Source: Pestalotiopsis fici W106-1 (Eukaryota > Ascomycota > Sordariomycetes > Amphisphaeriales > Sporocadaceae). From it: a stretch of DNA of 64,000 bases. A program made the translations under genes and the position numbers. This document shows positions 34,184 to 45,053 of the stretch, one piece after another. Within the stretch, counting starts at the first letter, position 1; each line of letters begins with the position of its first letter. The stretch spans positions 1,167,490 to 1,231,489 of the forward strand of contig NW_006917100.1 of the NCBI RefSeq assembly GCF_000516985.1, given 5' to 3'. A model generated the notes under the pieces. It made no database searches and was not told where the DNA came from. It saw only the letters and a list, made by a program, of their open reading frames with translations.

Positions 34184-36602
34184 TCTGGTCGTGTTGATAT
34201 AGTCGTTGGTGCTTCTCAAACGATGTGCTCCGCCGTGGAACCCAAGGAAAGACGCCTGTATCACCCAGTTCACTGGCCTCGTAACTCCAAGCTCTCAGCA
34301 ATACCAGGTAGCCAGCCTTTAGGAAATGAGCAAGATGATCAAGCGAGGGGAAACTGTTTTGTGTAGGCGCACTTGTCAAAGGCCCCGACTTGACGTCCTC
34401 GAAATCATGACGAATGCATGGGAAGTTACATGCGGGTCTTGCTGGAGTCCAGTATAGGGATATATAGAAGATGAGAATAGGGCAGAGACAGAAAATCCCC
34501 ACGTTTGTGTTAAAGCAAGACACTGCCCACCAATGTAACCCCACGCCATTGATTGGAACGAGAAGAGGGAAACAAATAGAGAAGAACCAAGATGCAGGGT
34601 CTTATACATTGGTCACATCCCGAAAGAAGACCAAAAGTGGACGGACGCAAGAGGCAAGGCGAACGGAAACAAGGGGAAACACACGCTCTGGGCGCCCTCA
34701 TGAATCCGCACAGACGGGGGGGTGCTTGGTGAAAAGAAGACTAAGAAGATCCGAGGACCTACCAACATACTTACCGAGAACGGCCCATGCGACAGACCGA
34801 GAAAGAAAAAAAGAACTTGGGGAATTCAAAACGCCTAGACAAGAATAGACTCTTCTTAGTCTAGCTGGGGCTCCTCGTTTCGATCAATTGATCTAATCTG
34901 GCCGTTCCCATTGTGAAAAAGCAGAAGGGAAGGGAACATTAGCTGTATTGGGCAATGCAGGCTAATATTGGATAATATCAAAAGCCGCGTCTGCCTCGTG
35001 GATAAATCCGTATAGTGCAACATTGGTGACGTTGGACGAGAAGTAAAGATATAGAGAGAAAGACAGAAGCGGATGAAGTCGTAACAGGCAACGCGAGGCA
35101 GAACCGTGGGTGTGCTGGTGCTGAGAAGCAAAGCCAAGCTCCCTCCCGGGTTGACGGGACGCGCCGCGAATAGATTCAGCTGGGCTGTATTCTCCAAGTA
35201 TAGCACGCAGCAGCATAAGCGACTTTGAGAAATGACATCGATCGCATGTGAGTGAGGCCTCACCGATGACACCAATGTAACATATTGCTAAAGCCCATCC
35301 CGAATTATTGCAGCTCAGAGTGCCAAGATGAATCTCGGGCTGTACTCTATAGGGAGCAATCGATATTACCCTTTGCCTCGTACATGACCTCTCCAGATGA
35401 GCGGATAGAAAGAAAGATGAAGGAAAACACGCGACGAGAATGCGGGTTGGCGGGGCCACGGAACATCGGCAGCGGCTCTGAAAGAGGCCATGGTTTCACA
35501 AGAAGCGCCATATTGGCTTATACATAAACTGAGAAGAAAATGCACGCAACCGGTTGGAGCTTTTCGAGCAAAGGTACATGTAAAGACAAGAACAGAGCCT
35601 GTGCTAGCTTGCCTTGGGTAGGTACGGGGAGGAACACGGGCGCCCGCATAGACATTGCATCTTGCCATGTCTCTTTGTAGACAAATATCGAAAGAGCTCG
35701 TGCATGCAGAAAAGGCACAAACTCAATAAGACCAGGGGGCAGGAAGGACTAGCTTGGGGAGGCTTGAGGACTGGTGAGGTATGAGTTGTTCCACCCACTC
35801 TAATGACAAACATAGCTGTAGCTTGCATGTAAAGCATTGCCTCACAGTCAATGCTCAGAGGAAAGTTGTGATTGGATAAAGACTGATCAATCCAGATGGG
35901 TGCGCGAGGGCCATAGGACCAACTAGCCGGTAGTGCATTCAGGAACACGAGACGGGTCAGACACCAGATGTGATTTGTGACTGAAAGCAAGGGGGCAGAT
36001 GAGCTGGAGTAGAACAAGCGCCGAATTCCTGGGCTTTAGCCAAGACTTGACGTTGAAAAAGTAACATTTTTTTATTGCTTTTTTGCACCGAAATACAGAA
36101 GAACAGTGAGGTGCCTTGACCGTAGGTCCCCTTGTACAAGATCCCATGTGCATTCCTAATAAGTCAAGGTCTGGTTGAATCCATCCAACCTCAGTTCAGG
36201 CAAATTATAGTTCCGCTCCGGAGATCTTCCCATGGATTCTAGGTAGGTACCTAGGTACTGCAGCTGCCCAGCGACGGATACACCCGGGCAATGGCGCCAA
36301 AGTGGATCCATTGCTGCGATAACGATAAGCGACGCTCATCAAGGTTCTACCAACTAGCCAGCCTACCTAGGTAAGCTTTGTAGGCGCAAATGTCGCCAAG
36401 CTGTGAGAGATGCTATGACTTCACCTGCCACTACCAATCTTTGCGACGCTTTGGCGCCAACGCAAGCACTTTTGAATTAACACCCCCAAGCATCTTGGAC
36501 CCCCTTTACCCAGCCAGTCATTGTCTGCTCTGGCGCCAACTTTGCAGATCATTACAAGTTTCATGCCTTCTTCATATTCAGGAAGCGACGGGCTTGTTCG
36601 CA
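34184..36602. promoter_or_regulatory. Divergent intergenic region with promoter of the WW-domain gene
   Basis: This 2.4-kb region lies between the GH16 start (minus) and the WW gene start (plus). No convincing gene was found. Its right end contains CTAGGTAGGTACCTAGGTA at 36239-36257, CCTACCTAGG near 36362-36371, and three identical TGGCGCCAA sites at 36292, 36452 and 36531, all within 320 bp upstream of the start codon. Confidence 0.5.
36292..36539. promoter_or_regulatory. Triple TGGCGCCAA element array
   Basis: The same 9-mer occurs at 36292-36300, 36452-36460 and 36531-36539, with a related TGTCGCCAA near 36390-36398. Its GGCGCC core is palindromic and resembles cell-cycle E2F/MBF-like sites. 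Transcription-factor identity is inference. The position immediately upstream of the WW-domain gene suggests promoter function. Confidence 0.45.
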
Positions 36603-37448
36603 ATGGCTTCTTCGAAATCGTCATCTAAATCTCCTACGCGCGAGGCTGGCCCTTCCTCAGATCCACCCCACGAACCAGCCATCACTGCCGAGCATGCAGA
36701 GGAACCTCAGGACAACGACGCAGCCGTTACAACAACCGCCATTGCTGCACAATCACCAGATGATGAGAACGATGATGGCGCATCCCTAGAATCAGGCGAA
36801 GCGTCACCTGTTTCAACCCCAGCAAAGCCTACCAAGAACGCAGACGAAGAAGCACCACCGCTACCCAACGAGCCCCCGCCAGCGCAAGAGGATGATGGCT
36901 GGGAGTTCCACTGGGATGAAGCCAATCAGGCATACTATTTTCACAATCGTGTAACGGGACAAAGCACATGGGAAAACCCGCGGATATCAAAGGAGGCGGG
37001 ACCGGCTGGGGGAGAGGCTAGCGCAGCCGGTGCAGAAAGTGTGGCAGAGCCACCCAAGAACGAGAAACCCCCGGCTGGAGGTTACAACCCGGCGATTCAT
37101 GGCGATTACGATCCAAATGCCTGGTATGCGCAAAGCAACGACGAGCCAGCTGAGCAGTCCCAATCAGTCGATCCGGCTGCCGCCTATGCCGCCATCGGCT
37201 CATTCAACCGATTCACAGGTCGGTGGCAAGGCGGCGACCAGGACCCCGACCAGCACAATGACGAGAACAAATCCCGGCGGCAGATGAATGCTTTCTTTGA
37301 CGTTGATGCGGCTGCCAATGCCCACGATGGCCGGAGCCTCAAGGCTGAACGTTCGGGCAAGAAGCCAAGCAAGAACGAGCTCAAGCAATTCAAGGAGAAG
37401 AGGAGGGCCAAGAAGGAAGAGAAGCGTCGGGCGTGGTTGCGGGATTGA
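36603..37448 (+). CDS. WW-domain protein with basic C-terminus
   Basis: A single exon encodes 281 aa from the ATG at 36603 (context GCAATGGC). The frame is open further upstream, but the residues there do not look conserved. Residues 1-95 are disordered (Ser/Pro/Glu/Ala-rich). A clear WW domain spans about 97-127, with the two tryptophans at 100 and 123 and the closing proline at 126. A loose middle follows. The distinctive end has a RFTGRWQGGD-like segment, a RRQMNAFFDVDAAAN block, and a Lys/Arg/Glu helix ending in RRAWLRD. WW domains bind proline-rich peptides. The arrangement of a WW domain plus a basic C-terminal helix resembles splicing-associated fungal proteins, but I cannot name an orthologue. 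No membrane segment was seen. Confidence 0.88.
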   Translation: MASSKSSSKSPTREAGPSSDPPHEPAITAEHAEEPQDNDAAVTTTAIAAQSPDDENDDGASLESGEASPVSTPAKPTKNADEEAPPLPNEPPPAQEDDGWEFHWDEANQAYYFHNRVTGQSTWENPRISKEAGPAGGEASAAGAESVAEPPKNEKPPAGGYNPAIHGDYDPNAWYAQSNDEPAEQSQSVDPAAAYAAIGSFNRFTGRWQGGDQDPDQHNDENKSRRQMNAFFDVDAAANAHDGRSLKAERSGKKPSKNELKQFKEKRRAKKEEKRRAWLRD

Positions 37449-40391
37449 GTATAAAAGAAAGAAAAACTGCCGGAGTTCATTGGCGTTGAAAGGGACGGGG
37501 ACACATGTATTCCAGATCTTGGCATGCTGCTGTAGACATTAGATTTTTCTTGGTTTTTCTGTTGGATCGTGCTTGGCAGCTTTTGTGCCCACGGCGAGAG
37601 CTGTATACCCATGAACTGGGACAATATTCTCGAAAGAGACACTTGGACGATGGAATCACCACGTCCAAGGCCACGGCTGTGGCTCAATAGTATAACACAG
37701 ACACACACTGCTGGTTCTTGAACCAAAGTTACCTGCCAGTCTCAAGAAGGCTCATCCAGTGAACGCCTGGCATCAGAAGCTGCATGTGTAGGAAGGGCTC
37801 GTTTGTTCATCCGAATTCTCCATCAATCATTGGTCAGCCTTCTGACCAGGCAACGCAAACGGACCAGACGCCTTATCAATGCTAATATTTCCTTGTTCTC
37901 TCACCAGCACATAGATCAGCCGCCAGTCAGTAGGCCGCTCTCAGGGGGACGCCTCTGTTTGTGGTCATCTGGCTGAGTGGTCTATGTGTTTACTCGTAAA
38001 ATCCGTGCGGCAGGGTTTTCGGCTTCGACGCCAGGGGACGCCCTGGGGTCGAAGAGCTTTTTGTGAATTTTTATTTTTATTTTATCTTTCCAACCTTGTT
38101 GCATTATTCTATTACATTTCTTTTTTTGATTCCCGTCAGTCTTGTTATCCTTTTAGTTGTCAGTCATTTACTCACTTGAACATCTATCTCATGATACTCA
38201 CACACCAGCAAAGATCCAGCCAGATGTCAACCATTGCCTGTTATTTGTGAAACAAGGACTTGGGTTTGCTAGGTTCACGTTTCATTCTAACATTTTGCGA
38301 CGGTGAAGTCCATTTTAGTATAGACCTCAATATTCGACAAGTGTAATAATAATTCTTGGACATAATAAAATATCTTTGTCATCTTGGGGTTATAAAATGC
38401 TCTTTTTCTCGTTTCATGGAGCAATATCTTTTTGGTATTTGAAATTATTCGAGAAATGTTTCCATGGTAGGGCTGAGGTGCGGGAATCATCCTATATGCA
38501 TGGAAGTCTTGCGCTCGGCCACTTACAACCCGTGAACAGACCCGGCCATTGGTGAATCCCATACGCACGTGGTTCCTCGGGTACTTGCAGGAAGCAATAG
38601 ATTCCCGATACCATGGCACAGGGACCAGATACATTCAATCCTGTTTCCAAGGCGTTCTATCTTTGACCAATTCAATAAATGCGGTTTGGAGCGTTTCTCC
38701 CTCTCCCCCATCTCCATGTGCCAAAAGAGGGTAGCAATTCAAGTTTTCTATTATTAAATGAGTTTTTGTTCCAATGCACCAAACGATGGCGTGACTGAAG
38801 AGGCAGAATCAAATATGGCATTCTCCTGGTGGGCAACGAAAATTATCAGTTATGACACGTCGATGAAACAAATAGTTTCTAGCTCGAACCGACGGTGGAA
38901 AACCCAGTCCGTGGTAAAAACAATTGCATCCACTTGGACCTTTAAGCTTATTTGCAACCTTATCTTTTGGTAATACCTATCTAGGTCTTTCCAGCTCGAC
39001 CTAAACGTTATGCAGTATAATGCGCATCGAGAGAAGATGAATTCAGAACCAGCATTTGGCACAACTAATTGCACGTGTATCTGATTTCGTAATATCAACC
39101 TAAGTCGCCATTGAACTGTGTCGTGTCCCTGACCTTCTTTGCAAGATACATGTGACAGCTCTATCCGCCGATGTAACAGAACTCTGTGAACAAACGCATC
39201 TTTAAGAAATACGCACTATCGTCTTGTTCAGCGCCCCAGCCTGCCTCCAGGACTTGACAATCTACGTGGCAATCATCACAATCCTTTCCGTGTTACTGTG
39301 CCGCAATTTGTGGTGGACTACAGCCCCGTCATAGTGGACTAGCACAGATGGTGATCATTCCCGATGCTGGCAATTGGCAGTTTGACGGGCCTCAAATGGC
39401 ACGACCCCCCTGATTCGTCTGTTGTGCATGTCGCCTTGATCACTTTGTTGCTCGCAGTGAGTGATATGTATCAGTCGAATTTCGTTGCGAAATGACAGAA
39501 TGAAAGAATGCAGGGGACAACTCCAATATTTAGTCGAGGAGATTTTTGAATAAAAATGTCCAACACGAGTATGGATTCCTGGCGCTTAATCAAGCCGGCG
39601 AATAAAGTTGAAAAGCTTTACGCATCTCGCAGTAGACCTACAAATCGCAGCATGAACTCCCTAAAGGAGTTCTTCAGTGGACATGATTCACGCATGTGGA
39701 AAGATCTCCGACACATCCCAATGGCCATTTGGTGCCAACAGATCATATAAACCCTGGTTCGCAACCCCCGGATCAATCAGATCATGCAATCCCAAGGAGC
39801 AGCACCACGCTAAAATTTTGTATAGAATGGGCAACCTAGACGAAACTTGGTAGTCATGCACTTGAATCGCCAATTCTCTGTCCATTGCTGTCAGTTCTTT
39901 CCCAAACGATATCAGACAAGACGCGAGTTGCTAGAGATCAATAAAGATGCGTAGGTTATTCATGTCTCCACAACTGCCGACGGTCACAAGTGATAGGTTA
40001 TACCGCTTATTCTATCCAAAGACTAGGGATATGGAATGAAGCGCTTAGTGGCCAGGGGTCAGGATTTCGTCTGACTGCATAAGTAGGTCAAGATTCTTGC
40101 TTGGTAAAGAAACGTCTATTCCGTGTCAGATCGTCAAGACAAAGGATGCAACGTGACCAGGGTATTGATAGGTCAAATGTGAAATTAGAAAATCGATGGG
40201 GTAGCATCAGACTTGGCGTTCCTCTGGAGGAAGGCTGCCCCTTGTCCGCCCGCCACGGCTTGGAGCCTTACCTACAAAATGAATGAGGTTGAATGTGCTC
40301 TCAGAGGACATGATCTTTTCCGCTTCCAAACCATGCCATACTGATATAATCATCTTGCTTACAAAAGCTTGTTGGTGCGACGTTTTATGAA
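37449..40391. other. Gene-poor, AT-richer stretch
   Basis: About 2.9 kb between two plus-strand genes lacks any convincing coding frame. It holds the tRNA-like A box plus hairpin at 37963-38060 (described separately). Long A/T-rich parts follow, for example 38060-38480 and 39480-39560. Short frames on both strands have no recognisable motifs. Confidence 0.55.
37963..38060 (+). ncRNA. Candidate small RNA: tRNA-like A box plus 13-bp hairpin
   Basis: TGGCTGAGTGG at 37970-37980 matches a tRNA box A. The following bases (TCTATG) resemble the D-arm of fungal Leu/Ser tRNAs. A full cloverleaf cannot be drawn: no anticodon arm or matching acceptor strand is visible. Instead a hairpin pairs CTTCGAC (38023-38029) with GTCGAAG (38048-38054) and CCAGGG (38031-38036) with CCCTGG (38041-38046). 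It has one G-G mismatch and a GACG loop. A T5 tract follows directly at about 38058-38062. It could be a decayed tRNA, a tRNA-derived element or an RNA polymerase III transcript. Confidence 0.3.
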
Positions 40392-41569
40392 ATGTCTAGT
40401 TCTAGTTCTGTGAGCAGCTGCTACTATCCCAACGGCTTACTGGCGAAAGACGACACGCCATGCGATCCAGATGCCACCACAGGTAGCCCTTGTTGCGGTG
40501 CAGGAATCGGCGGCGTGTGTCTTTCCAATGGCCTCTGTCAAGGAGGCAACGGAAATGTCGTTCGGGGTTCCTGTACTGATTCAGACTGGGGCGATGGCTG
40601 TCCGCATTACTGTTTGGGTAAGTCCTTTCACCACTATACTGCTGCCCACGATAGTACTAGTCTGATGAACCTGAATGCTGACCATGGTGGGGGAATTAAT
40701 GTGTAGGTGCATCAACGGGAGGCACAGATTTGATATCATGCTCAAACGTCACCGGCACGGATACATCATACTGCTGCGACCACACGTCGTTTTGCTGCGA
40801 CACGGGCGTCAGCCGCTTCACGGTACTGCCGTCGAACCCGACCACGTCGGCGACCTGGAACCCTTCTTCGTAAGTATTGCAAGTCGGCGGTGTTATTGAA
40901 TTTTACACGTCTTTCTAGAAGATTGTATCTTTGAGAATTTGTTGCCCAGTCCCATGTTTTTGTTTGGGGGGATATCTACCTACCTGTGAGCCGTAGCTCG
41001 ACCATTTGGTGAAAATTGATATACCATCAAAAGAGGATCTAGGAGCTAACATATCTCGACTCACTAGGTCCATATACGTTGTAGTAGCATCAAAGTCGTC
41101 GTCGACTACAAGCACGACATCGACGGGGTCAACGACGACAACGACAACGGGAACCTCACAGGGGGAAACGACGCCGAGTAGTAGCGGCAGCAATAGCAGC
41201 AGTACTGCGGAAACCAGCGGCACCGGAGCAGCCGTCGCCAGCGGCTCGACCGGACTAAGTTCGGGCGCCGCGGCAGGCATAGGCGTGGGCGGCGGTGTCG
41301 CCGTGATCATCATTGCCTGCATAGCATTCTTCCTCATCAGGTCGCACCGGAAAAGAAAACGGCAGCCCCAGGGTTTAGCAATGCGGGATCAAGTCGACCA
41401 ACAAAACGAACCGCCGCTCATGACTGAGCATTATCATCCCAAGCCCGTGGAAGCACCCGATCACGCTCCCGTGGAGGCGCCCGACAATGTGGCCCTGTAC
41501 CTGCACGAACTGCACTCCGACCGGATGCCACCCCAAGAATTACCGGACAATAGCAGAATGTACCACTAG
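40392..41569 (+). CDS. Cys-rich single-pass surface protein
   Basis: Three exons were deduced: 40392..40617, 40707..40869 and 41068..41569, giving 296 aa. Donors are GTAAGT, acceptors TAG, and the phases close. The ectodomain (about 9-120) holds 14 cysteines in CC and C-x-C-like spacing (CCGAGIGGVC, YCCDHTSFCC). A Ser/Thr-rich stalk (about 138-195) precedes one membrane helix at about 200-222 (GVGGGVAVIIIACIAFFLI). A basic stop (RSHRKRKR) and a ~70-residue tail with repeated EAP[DN] segments complete the protein. This is the layout of fungal wall-stress sensor-like proteins. No classical signal peptide is visible, so either the helix is the anchor or a short upstream signal exon is missed. 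The second intron is long (198 nt) for this gene set, so an extra small exon cannot be excluded. Confidence 0.75.
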
Positions 41570-42510
41570 CAAAAATGACAACGATATAATGAGTCTACCG
41601 AAAAGAATTAATTACTATCAGTCAACCTGCTTATATTCACGTGGAGCGGCAGGCATGAACATTTGGATTGATACCCTTATATTTAGTACGAGAATACGAC
41701 ACAAGAGACATATATTGATGGGGCCCTTACACACGAGACTGTGGCATTTGTAAAACGCTTGAATTTATAAGACTTTGTATATATATACATCCGCGGGCAT
41801 TTGACTTCTTCTTTCGTACCATGCGAGAATCCTGGAATGCAAACCAAGTACTTGTTAGACGATACAGTTTGTTGGCTCAGTAACTGTGCAAGTGTGATGC
41901 TGAACACTGATCTCACACATCTTTCAATCAATGGGTATGCAAATGGATTGATTCTCATCGTTTTCTTGATATCTTGGCTTATCCACTGGATATGCGTTTC
42001 TTGCAAAGCAAATAACAATTGAGGCCTGACCCGTGTCGAAGCCATCTCGACGGCTTTTGACCCGTATGATTAAGCCCAGCTTACTCAGTATACAATGGGG
42101 ATTTCTCATACATTTTCGAATATGTCATGCCTCTGACCTCTTGCAGAAGCTGTCAGAAGTTGTGACTTTGACTTGCCAAGAACAGACAATGTCGATTCAG
42201 AGGAATGAGCCAATTATCTCGCAGCAGCTAGACAGCCAAATAACAGGTACCTAGGTTGCAATCGATCGGCATCCTATCAATTGCCACGATTGTTAAAGCG
42301 TCATATCACTGGTTCTGTAAGGCCGACTGAAAAACGAATAATCGTATGAACTCATCAGCACCAACCAATGCCCACCTAACGTGTACAACACAAAGTCCAA
42401 CAGGAGACGCGGTAACTAAAATGATTTATGGCAGCTGTATCTTCAATATCAGCAAATGCTAAATAACCTATCCCGTCCCTTACATCGAGAAGTTCAAAAA
42501 AAAAATAAAG

Positions 42511-42516
42511 AAAAAA
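42511..42516 (-). terminator. RNA polymerase III terminator of tRNA-Gln
   Basis: On the minus strand, six T residues follow the acceptor stem directly, and further T-rich sequence lies beyond. This is the standard polymerase III stop signal. Confidence 0.8.
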
Positions 42517-42617
42517 GGTCAGTCGGGGATTCGAACCCCGGTTACCGGAAAACTCAAATGATCTAGATAAAATTCAAGATCAGAATCCGATGTGATAACC
42601 AACTACACTAACCGACC
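42516..42617 (-). tRNA. tRNA-Gln (anticodon CTG), with intron
   Basis: Read on the minus strand, the acceptor stem GGTCGGT pairs with ACTGACC. The D arm contains the A box TTAGTGTAGTTGG. The anticodon stem TCGGA/TCCGG encloses a CTG anticodon. The T arm is CGGGG-TTCGAAT-CCCCG. A 29-nt intron (42579..42551) interrupts the anticodon loop one base after the anticodon, the usual eukaryotic position. The 5' exon is 42617..42580 and the 3' exon 42550..42517, giving a 72-nt body plus a discriminator at 42516. A T6 run (A6 on the plus strand at 42511-42516) forms the polymerase III terminator. Confidence 0.93.
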
Positions 42618-43711
42618 GAGTTGATGAAAAGTAATGCGTCAAAGTATCAATATCATTATTGGAGGAAGAAAAAAAAAGGCGACGACCGAAATAATGCCGC
42701 GCAAGTTCCTGTTTGTCTGGTAAGAGAAGTGAGATGTTAGGTAGGTGACGAGGTTTACTAAATGGCAGTACTATTCGACGGTTCACAATATTATTTTATG
42801 TGATGGTACTGTTAGTGATATGGCGCGTCGGGAAATGGACAACTTGAGAAGTTGTGGTTGATGATGATGATGATGATGAGCAGGGACGAAAGATGAAGAC
42901 TCCAACGGTAGACCAAGGATGACTTGGGATTGTTGTCACAGAGCACTTGACAGGCTGCCATCTCATTATCTCTTCTTCCGCTTATCACTTCTTCTGTTGT
43001 GTCTTGAATTTAAAGATAGTCCTATTGAGTGCAAAGGGTCAGGAGACTTCGGCATAACAAGTGGAAGCAATTATTTATCAAAGGTGGAAATACGTGGGCA
43101 GATCCAAACCCAAATTAGATGAATCAATATACACAAGAAGTGTTGCAGAGGTTATACCGAAGGAAATCTACGCATCATATCATGATATTTACCCAATGAG
43201 GCAAATAAGTCCCATCTGCGCATTCGTGATGCACATGGTCCAGACAGGGAGGAAATGGAGGTACTATGGACAGAGACAAGATTGCATACTATAACGGAAA
43301 GTCTTGGCAAACTGTGGCGCTGCTGCGGAAGTTGTGGCTCAGGTATTATAAACACAAGACATGAAAGAAAGGTGGGTGCGGCGGGGGAGCGCTTTGGCCA
43401 GCCCAGTGTTTTTAGCGCTTGAACAAGCTTGGAGAGCTCAGGTCCTCCAGCCAGCCAACGCTTCGTACTTGCCCAGTGTTTGGCGCGCTGACGGAACAGG
43501 AGCTTCGTAACTTCTGGCAGCCTTGCGTCTACCTAGCACCTTGGGTAGTTGCACCCATTCAATCAACCTCATCTCCAAACCAAACCTACAGAGCCGATCA
43601 AACCCAACACGATACCCCCAATTTCACGACATTGATCATTTGTCTGGTCTTCTCTCTTCTTTTTTGTCTTGTGCTTTGGTCTTTGAAATCAAATAACCGC
43701 ATTCAGTCACC

Positions 43712-44760
43712 ATGGCGTCTGGCTACGACAGAGCTCTCTCAGGTAAGCTTCCATCGTCATTGACTGCCACGCGGGCTCAGCTAACCAAGTACCTACAGTC
43801 TTCAGGTTCGCACCATCCCAGCTCGTACTTTGACCCGCGCTTGTTCTCTGACCTAGTACAGTCCCGATGGACACGTCTTCCAAGTCGAATATGCCGGTGA
43901 AGCCGTCAAGCGAGGTCCGTACACTATCGGAACCATGTACCCAGAGCATCCGCCCATTCTAACACAAAACATGCAGGTACCTGCGCAGTAGGCGTCAAGG
44001 GTTCCGACATTGTCGTCTTGGGCTGCGAGAAGCGATCGGCCATGAAGCTGCAAGACACCAGAATTACACCATCCAAGATCTGCCTCGTCGACACGCATGT
44101 CTGCTTAGCCTTTGCCGGCCTCAACGCCGACGCCCGCATCCTGGTCGACAAGGCCCGGCTAGAGGCCCAATCCCACAGACTGACCGTCGAGGACCCCGTA
44201 TCGATCGAGTACATTACCAAATACGTTGCCGGCGTGCAGCAGCGGTACACTCAGAGTGGTGGTGTCCGGCCGTTTGGTATCAGCACCATGATTGTGGGCT
44301 TCGACAAGGGCACAAAGACCCCACGTTTGTACCAGACAGAGCCCAGCGGTATCTACAGTGCATGGTAAGATTTACATTCGCTTGAAATGGAGGAATCTAG
44401 AATGACAGACCCATGGGTGCTGATGTACTGGAAAACAGGAAGGCAAACGCCATCGGCCGCTCTAGCAAGACGGTACGCGAATTCTTGGAGCGCAACTACA
44501 AGGAGGACATGGACCGAGAGGCTACTATCCGACTCGCCATCAAGTCGTTACTCGAGGTTGTGCAGACTGGCGCCAAGAATATCGAGATCGCCATCATGGC
44601 ACCAGGCAAGCTTATTGAGATGCTGCCCGAGGGAGACATTGAGAGCTACGTCAAGAACATTGAGGAAGAGAAGCAAGAAGAGGCTGCCAAGAAGAAGACA
44701 GGCCGGACGCCAGGTACTGGCAGCGCTGCCATTCTGACCAGAGGCAGTGATGACAAATAA
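43712..44760 (+). CDS. pre6: 20S proteasome subunit alpha4 (PSMA7/Pre6-type)
   Basis: The product is a structural subunit of the outer alpha ring of the 20S core particle. Five exons were deduced: 43712..43742, a 7-nt microexon 43799..43805, 43862..43914, 43977..44364 and 44439..44760, giving 266 aa. The microexon is needed to make the conserved N-terminal signature ([15 protein letters not shown]) in frame. Its donor GTTCGC is weak, while branch sites CTAAC and CTGAC precede the flanking acceptors. Hallmarks follow: [34 protein letters not shown] and [12 protein letters not shown]. The C-terminal ~30 residues form a Lys/Glu helix and a Gly/Ser tail, usual for alpha4. It is convergent with the CHY zinc-finger gene, 293 bp between stop codons. 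Confidence 0.95.
43799..43805 (+). other. Seven-nucleotide coding microexon of pre6
   Basis: TCTTCAG lies between a CTACAG acceptor and a GTTCGC donor. Together with the last base of exon 1 and the first base of exon 3 it encodes V-F-S. Without it the reading frame breaks and the family signature is lost. Confidence 0.85.
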
Positions 44761-45053
44761 ATGCTGGGAAACAGCAGGATGGGTTGATGGTACAGAAGGG
44801 AAAGAGAATCCTTCTACGTATGTGATGACTTGAGCCATAGAGTGACGAATTTCAGTCACGGAACTGTACAATAATCCATTGCACCACTGGCATTGCCTAC
44901 CTAGGTCTCTTTTTGTGTCATGTTCTTGGTCTCATTCATCAGTGATGTCTATAATGGTATCATATTTTCGCAGCCGCACGCACACCTGCCCTCTCGTTCC
45001 TCCATGTGCATGTAAATCTCCCGTCAGTGTCGCTTCCTCGCAGAGGACCTTGA

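Larger units (their letters stand above)
41570..43711. other. Intergenic region with tRNA-Gln
   Basis: About 2.1 kb between the surface-protein gene and pre6. It contains the tRNA at 42516-42617, a GATGAT trinucleotide tract near 42860-42879, a GGTACCTAGG motif near 42246 and the presumed promoter of pre6. No other gene was recognised. Confidence 0.6.
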
